A stretch of 64,000 nucleotides of DNA from the NCBI RefSeq assembly GCF_009604375.1, contig NZ_WEGH01000002.1, positions 396,073 to 460,072 on the forward strand. Reading direction: 5' to 3'. The notes below the pieces were generated by a model. It saw only the letters and a list, made by a program, of their open reading frames with translations, did no database searches and had not been told where the DNA came from. This DNA is from Actinomadura macrotermitis (lineage in GTDB: Bacteria > Actinomycetota > Actinomycetes > Streptosporangiales > Streptosporangiaceae). This document shows positions 59,695 to 64,000 of the stretch, in pieces. Both the position numbers and the translations under genes were made by a program. Numbering within the stretch: the first letter of the stretch is position 1; every line of letters begins with the position of its first letter.

Positions 59695-60438
59695 GTGAGG
59701 CGGATACTGCTGCTGGGGGGCACCGGCGAGGCCAGGCGGCTGGCCGGGCGGCTGGACGAGGACCCCGCGTTCGAGGTGATCTCTTCGCTGGCCGGGCGGG
59801 TCGCCGATCCCGCGCTGCCGGCCGGGCGGGTGCGGATCGGCGGGTTCGGCGGCGTCGACGGCCTGGCCGCGTGGCTGCGCGCCGAGCGGATCGACGCCGT
59901 CGTGGACGCCACCCACCCGTTCGCCGCCGTGATGACCGATGCGGCCGTGGCCGCGGCCGGGCGGCTCGGGCTGCCGCTGCTGGTGCTGCGGCGCCCCGGC
60001 TGGACCGAGGGGCCGGGCGACGACTGGCGGCGCGTCCCGACGCTGGAGGCCGCCGCGGCGGACCTGCCCGGCGAGCGGGTGTTCCTGACGACCGGCCGCA
60101 AGAACCTCGCCGCGTTCGCCGGGGACGCGCGCCGCTGGTTCCTCGTCCGCTCCGTCGACCCGCCCGAGCCGCCAGTGCCGCCGCGCATGCACGCCGTCCT
60201 CGCACGCGGCCCGTTCACCGTCGCCGAGGAGCTGGCGCTGATGCGCGAGCACGCGATCGACACCCTGGTGACCAAGGACAGCGGCAGCCCGATGACGGCG
60301 GCGAAGCTCGCCGCCGCCCGCGAGCTCGGGCTGCCCGTCGTGATGGTCGACCGGCCGCCGCTGCCGGACGGCGTCCCCGCCGCGGCGACCGTGCAGGAGG
60401 CGCTCGCCTGGCTCACCTCGGGTAGCGGCGCGGGGTGA
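59695..60438 (+). CDS. cobK: Precorrin-6A reductase
   Basis: A 247-residue CobK: RILLLGGTGEARRLAGRLDE, VVDATHPFAAVMTDAAVAAA, VFLTTGRKNLAAFAG and HAIDTLVTKDSGSPMTAAKL. It reduces precorrin-6A with NADPH. It starts with GTG and appears leaderless. Its 3' end overlaps the convergent cobIJ gene by 26 bases. Confidence 0.93.
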   Translation: MRRILLLGGTGEARRLAGRLDEDPAFEVISSLAGRVADPALPAGRVRIGGFGGVDGLAAWLRAERIDAVVDATHPFAAVMTDAAVAAAGRLGLPLLVLRRPGWTEGPGDDWRRVPTLEAAAADLPGERVFLTTGRKNLAAFAGDARRWFLVRSVDPPEPPVPPRMHAVLARGPFTVAEELALMREHAIDTLVTKDSGSPMTAAKLAAARELGLPVVMVDRPPLPDGVPAAATVQEALAWLTSGSGAG

Positions 60439-61897
60439 ACACCACGCCGTTCTCCCACCGGGTCTGCGACGAGCCGACGATGAGCAGCGTGCGCATGTCG
60501 ACGTCCGCCGGGTCCAGGTCGGCGAGCCGGACGACGCGCACCCGCTCCCCCGCGCCGCCGACGTCGCGGCCGAGCACGACCGGCGTGTCCGGGTCGCGGT
60601 GCTCCAGCAGCAGGTCGCGGGCCTCGGCGACCTGCGTGGTGCGGGTCTTGGACGCCGGGTTGTAGATCGCGATGGCCAGGTCGGCGCGCGCGGCGGCCTC
60701 GAGCCGGGCGGCGATGACGTCCCACGGCTTCAGCCGGTCCGACAGCGAGATCACGCAGTAGTCGTGCCCGAGCGGCGCGCCCGCGCGGGACGCGACGGCC
60801 TGCGCGGCGGTGAGGCCGGGCAGCACCCGCACCGGGACGTCCTTCCAGCGGTCCGCGGCGGCGACCTCCAGGACGGCGGTGGCCATCGCGAACACGCCCG
60901 GGTCGCCCGACGACACGACCGCGACCCGGCGGCCCTGCGCGGCCAGGCCCAGCGCGTGCTCGGCGCGCTCGGACTCCACGGTGTTGCCCGACGGGTGCCG
61001 GACCTGGCGGGCGTTCGGCGGGACCCGGTCCAGGTAGGGGCCGTAGCCGATGAGGTCGTCGGCGGCGGCGAGGGCCTCCTGCGCCTGCGGCGTCAGCCAC
61101 TCGCGCCCGGCCGGGCCGAGGCCGACGACGACGACCTCGCCCTGCCCCTCCTGCTTCGGCGTCTCGGGCAGCTCGCGGCGCGTCCGCTCGTGCACGCGGC
61201 TCGGCAGGATCGCCACGGAGAAGTACGGCACGGTCTCGGCGTCGACCTCGGCGAGCGGCGACAGGCGCTGCCGGCCGGTGGTAGCGCGCTCGACGTACCA
61301 GGCGTCGTCCAGCCGCCCGGCCCGCTCCAGCGCGCCGCGGACCTTGCCGAACGTCCGCCCCAGCTTCATGATCGCGGCCGAGTCCGTCGCGGCGATCTGG
61401 TCGGCCAGCACGTCCTCGGGCAGCGTGCCGGGCAGGACCGTCAGCGCCTCCTCGCGCTCCACCAGCGGGCGGCCGAGCTCGGCCGTCGCGGCGTTGATGG
61501 AGGTGACGCCGGGGACGACCGTCGTCGGGTAGCGGCCCGCCAGCCGCTTGTGCAGGTGCATGTAGGAGCCGTAGAAGAACGGGTCGCCCGCGCACAGCAC
61601 CACGACGTCGCGGCCCGCGTCCAGGTGCGCGGCGAGCCGCTCGGCGCAGCGCTCGTAGAACTCCTCGATGACGCCCCGGTAGTCGTCGGTCGCCTCGGTC
61701 GTCACCGGGTAGATCAGGGCCTCTTCGATCTGCCCCTCGCGCAGCAGCCCGGCCGCGGTCGCGCGGGCCACGCTGCGGCCGTGCCGCGCCGCGTGGTGGA
61801 CGACGACGTCGGCGGCCTCGATCAGCCGGGCCGCCTTCAGCGTGATCAGCTCGGGGTCGCCGGGACCGACGCCCACCCCGTACAGGTGACCGGTCAT
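60413..61897 (-). CDS. cobIJ: Fused precorrin-2 C20-/precorrin-3B C17-methyltransferase
   Basis: A 494-residue fusion. CobI occupies about 1-240 (HLYGVGVGPGDPELITLKAA, VVVLCAGDPFFYGSYMHLHK). CobJ occupies about 252-494 (EVVVVGLGPAGREWLTPQAQ, VVSSGDPGVFAMATAVLEVA, AIAIYNPASKTRTTQVAEAR). It carries out the second ring methylation and, after CobG, ring contraction. GAGGAGGAGTG precedes the ATG, which shares one base with the cobH stop. Confidence 0.94.
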   Translation of the reverse strand: MTGHLYGVGVGPGDPELITLKAARLIEAADVVVHHAARHGRSVARATAAGLLREGQIEEALIYPVTTEATDDYRGVIEEFYERCAERLAAHLDAGRDVVVLCAGDPFFYGSYMHLHKRLAGRYPTTVVPGVTSINAATAELGRPLVEREEALTVLPGTLPEDVLADQIAATDSAAIMKLGRTFGKVRGALERAGRLDDAWYVERATTGRQRLSPLAEVDAETVPYFSVAILPSRVHERTRRELPETPKQEGQGEVVVVGLGPAGREWLTPQAQEALAAADDLIGYGPYLDRVPPNARQVRHPSGNTVESERAEHALGLAAQGRRVAVVSSGDPGVFAMATAVLEVAAADRWKDVPVRVLPGLTAAQAVASRAGAPLGHDYCVISLSDRLKPWDVIAARLEAAARADLAIAIYNPASKTRTTQVAEARDLLLEHRDPDTPVVLGRDVGGAGERVRVVRLADLDPADVDMRTLLIVGSSQTRWENGVVFTPRRYPR

Positions 61898-62517
61898 CAC
61901 TCCTCCTCGCTGGCGATGGCGTTGATCGCGGCGACGGCCATCGCGCTGCCGCCGCGCCGCCCATGCACCACCAGATACGGCAGGTCGGACCCGGCCAGGG
62001 CGACCTTGGACTCGGCGGCGCCGATGAACCCGACCGGGATGCCGAGCACCGCCGCCGGGCGCGGCGCGCCCTGTGCGACCAGCTCCAGCAGCCGGAACAG
62101 CGCGGTCGGGGCGTTGCCGATGGCGACGACGGCGCCGTCCAGGCGGTCGCCCCACAGGTCGAGCGCGGCGGCGCTGCGGGTGTTGCCGATCTTCGCGGCC
62201 AGCTCGGGCACGCGTGGGTCGTCCAAGGTGCAGACGACCTCGTTGCCGGCGGGCAGCCGCTTGCGGGTGACGCCGGCGGCGACCATCTTGGCGTCGCAGA
62301 GGATCGGCCTGCCGTCCAGCAGCGCGGCCCGCGCCGCCGCCACGACGCCGGGCGCGTAGGCCACGTCGCGGACCAGGTCCACCATCCCGCAGGAGTGGAT
62401 CATGCGGACGGCGACCCGGGCGACGTCGGCGGGCAGGCCCGCCAGGTCAGCCTCGGCCCGGATCGTCGCGAACGACCGCCGGTAGATCTCGGCGCCGTCG
62501 CGGACGTAGTCGATCAC
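61897..62517 (-). CDS. cobH: Precorrin-8X methylmutase
   Basis: A 206-residue CobH/Cbi[41 protein letters not shown] with the catalytic His, [20 protein letters not shown] and [15 protein letters not shown]. It moves the C11 methyl to C12, forming hydrogenobyrinate. GTG 62517 overlaps the cobG stop. Confidence 0.94.
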   Translation of the reverse strand: MIDYVRDGAEIYRRSFATIRAEADLAGLPADVARVAVRMIHSCGMVDLVRDVAYAPGVVAAARAALLDGRPILCDAKMVAAGVTRKRLPAGNEVVCTLDDPRVPELAAKIGNTRSAAALDLWGDRLDGAVVAIGNAPTALFRLLELVAQGAPRPAAVLGIPVGFIGAAESKVALAGSDLPYLVVHGRRGGSAMAVAAINAIASEEE

Positions 62518-63689
62518 TCGCTCTCCCGTGCTCTCGCGACGGCCGCCGCCGTCGCCGTCAAGTCGTGCCCCGGCGCGCGCACCTGGTCGCCGCGCCGCAC
62601 CTGGTAGCCGTCCGCCGTCGCCACGACCGCGACGTGCGCGGACGCGGGCCTGCCGCACTGGCGGTCGCAGCCGGACCAGTGCACCGGCAGCCCCGCGCCG
62701 GACGCGGCGCGGGCGCGGGCGGCGTCCGCGCGCACGTCGGTGAGCGACTTGGCGCAGCCGGGCCGGCCGGCGCAGGCGGTGAGCCCGTCCCAGGACGATC
62801 CGGACCCGGTGACCAGGCCATGAGAGTGTGACACGTCCGTCAAATCGGTGATCACCACGGTCCGCCAGGGCGTGACGACGAGTCCCGGGGCATCCCGCAG
62901 CGGCCCCGGCTCAAGCCGCCCGAACGGCACGATCCCGTGCAGCGCGAAGCGCCCGTCCACCTGCTCGACGACCCCGAGCGCAGGCTTGGCCGGAACCCGC
63001 GGCACCTCAATCACCTCAGCCGAAGCCTCCGGCAGCAACCCCGCGAGCCGCCCGACCGGATCACTCCACTCGGTCAGCCGCCACTCGCCGTCCCGCACCG
63101 CGAGAAAGGCCCGAGCAGCCCGCAAAGCCACCCCGACGGCGTCCTCGCCCCCAACCCGCACCCCGGTGTCGCTGCCACCCAGCACCAGCGCGAACTCATC
63201 GGCCCCGACCGCGTAGAGCCCGACATCCCCCCGCATCGCGATGACATCGCCGCGCCCGTCATCGACCACGAACAGGAACCGCCCGGAAAGACCGGCCAAC
63301 TCCGGATCAGCGCACAGCCCCGCATCCAATGCGCTCACCAGCGGCCGCACGTCCACCAACCCGCGCCCGTCCCGCCCGCTCAACACACTCGCGGCGATGT
63401 TGCGCACGGTCTCATGCGAGGCCGACGGCAGCAGCCCGCCGGCTCGCAACCGCTCCCCCAGCTCGACCTCGGCCCCCGGCGCCAGCCCGCGGATCTGCAC
63501 GTTCCCCCGCGATGTGAGCTCCAGCGCCCCGTCCCCGAGCTCGGCACAAGCGTCTGCGAGCACCGCGAATCGCGCCGCGTCCAGCTCTCCCCCAGGCAGC
63601 CGAACCCGGGCAAGCCCCCCGTCCGCCGCCTGATGAACCCGCAACGCACCAGGACAAGAATCAGCACCAGACCGGGGAGAAGAGGACAC
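62514..63689 (-). CDS. cobG: Precorrin-3B synthase
   Basis: A 391-residue siroheme-dependent sulfite/nitrite-reductase-like protein. It has [14 protein letters not shown] typical of the ferredoxin-like half, and the 4Fe-4S Cys set in [15 protein letters not shown] and [16 protein letters not shown]. It uses oxygen to form the C20-hydroxy lactone, so ring contraction here is oxygen-dependent. First gene of cobG-cobH-cobIJ. Its start is GTG 63689. The upstream leader is rich in hairpins. Confidence 0.92.
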   Translation of the reverse strand: MSSSPRSGADSCPGALRVHQAADGGLARVRLPGGELDAARFAVLADACAELGDGALELTSRGNVQIRGLAPGAEVELGERLRAGGLLPSASHETVRNIAASVLSGRDGRGLVDVRPLVSALDAGLCADPELAGLSGRFLFVVDDGRGDVIAMRGDVGLYAVGADEFALVLGGSDTGVRVGGEDAVGVALRAARAFLAVRDGEWRLTEWSDPVGRLAGLLPEASAEVIEVPRVPAKPALGVVEQVDGRFALHGIVPFGRLEPGPLRDAPGLVVTPWRTVVITDLTDVSHSHGLVTGSGSSWDGLTACAGRPGCAKSLTDVRADAARARAASGAGLPVHWSGCDRQCGRPASAHVAVVATADGYQVRRGDQVRAPGHDLTATAAAVARARESE

Positions 63690-64000
63690 ACCCGGATCCT
63701 AAGCCGTGCCGTTTTCCCTTACCTAAGGGAGCCGCCTGGCGGCTCCCCCCTCGGCCATGCTCGGGCGAGCACGAATCGGTCCGCGATCACGCAGATCGCG
63801 GTGTGACAGCCCCCGAATTTCGGCGCGCCTCCGCCACCGCACCACCCTGCCTCCCTCATCCACGTACCGCTACGTGGCACGCCCTTCCCCTGATCGGATG
63901 ACGTGTTTCCGGCTCCGCCTCTCCCGGGCCGGTCGCACTCACGCGACCACCGGGCCACTGAATTCCGCCTTGCCTCCTGCTCCTGCTTCACCTGCTCTGC
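63690..64000. other. Structured non-coding region upstream of cobG
   Basis: No convincing gene. Three perfect inverted repeats: GGGAGCCGCC/GGCGGCTCCC (63727-63747), CCGCGATC/GATCGCGG (63781-63801) and CCACGTA/TACGTGG (63860-63877). I looked for cobalamin riboswitch boxes on the minus strand and did not find the consensus. The region could be a structured cobG leader or part of an element that continues past the window. Confidence 0.4.

Noticed and set aside
63719..63991. 90-codon minus-strand frame upstream of cobG
   Set aside because: No ribosome site or recognisable motif; the region is dominated by inverted repeats. It might be part of a repeated element, which I cannot test.
63690..64000. 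Cobalamin riboswitch
   Set aside because: I looked for the B12 box and GCCACTG-like core on the minus strand and did not find them in the right order.
1..64000. tRNA, rRNA, CRISPR arrays, prophage
   Set aside because: No cloverleaf ends, spaced direct repeats, phage structural genes or integrases were found by reading.

Overview
The window is high-GC actinobacterial chromosome. Most start codons are ATG or GTG, many stop/start pairs overlap as ATGA or GTGA, and several genes look leaderless. The families present (MEDS-STAS-GAF-ANTAR sensor, CU044_5270-type ECF partner, GPGG-type micro membrane protein, F420-type PPOX protein, cobG with cbiD) point to an Actinomadura or Streptosporangiales-like organism; that placement is inference. 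I see no rRNA, tRNA, CRISPR array, prophage or intact insertion sequence.

Left part (1-25.3 kb). A truncated Gfo/Idh/MocA oxidoreductase, a methyltransferase and a macrolide-type glycosyltransferase are followed by a possible transposase scrap. Then comes a taurine/sulfonate operon (binding lipoprotein, ATPase, permease, TauD-like dioxygenase, 2881-6414). Next are a secreted tandem-repeat protein, a glucose-dehydrogenase-like enzyme and a calpain-like protease with a lipoprotein. A tightly overlapping five-gene unit (11457-13971) encodes a 29-residue membrane peptide, a lipoprotein, a divergent NRAMP-like transporter and two PRC-barrel-like proteins. Lipid enzymes (patatin, PlsC), a sirtuin, a MEDS-STAS-GAF-ANTAR sensor, a set with a possible sigma-B-type promoter (flavin reductase, alcohol dehydrogenase), a STAS protein, an L,D-transpeptidase, a degenerate MreB-like protein, purC and a GntR regulator follow.

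Middle (25.4-46.7 kb). A cassette of a 24-residue peptide, a perfect 34-bp palindrome, a TPR protein and an MFS exporter-like protein. Then a ROK regulator diverges from a polar amino-acid ABC operon that ends in an R. etli-type asparaginase and CutC (29904-34890). A DUF6882-like protein, MarR and TetR regulators, an NmrA-like reductase and a 578-residue protein of unknown family follow. A seven-gene reverse operon (45837 to 40264) with overlapping genes encodes sugar epimerase, GT2, DUF2064 transferase, methyltransferase, a membrane-fused sulfite-oxidase-type molybdoenzyme, a small membrane protein and a GT-C-like membrane protein.

Right part (46.7-64 kb). A permuted NlpC/P60-like protein, alaS with a duplicated 3' tail beyond its terminator, and cobalamin genes in two blocks: PPOX-cobL-cobM (49588-51894) and cbiD / cobK / cobIJ-cobH-cobG (58643-63689). 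Between the blocks lie a beta-helix membrane protein with four 48-residue repeats, a SnoaL-like protein, PadR, MFS and ArsR genes, a secreted protein, and an ECF sigma factor with its partner. The cob genes combine the oxygen-dependent CobG step with CbiD rather than CobF.

All functional names come from motif reading by eye. No homology search was run.
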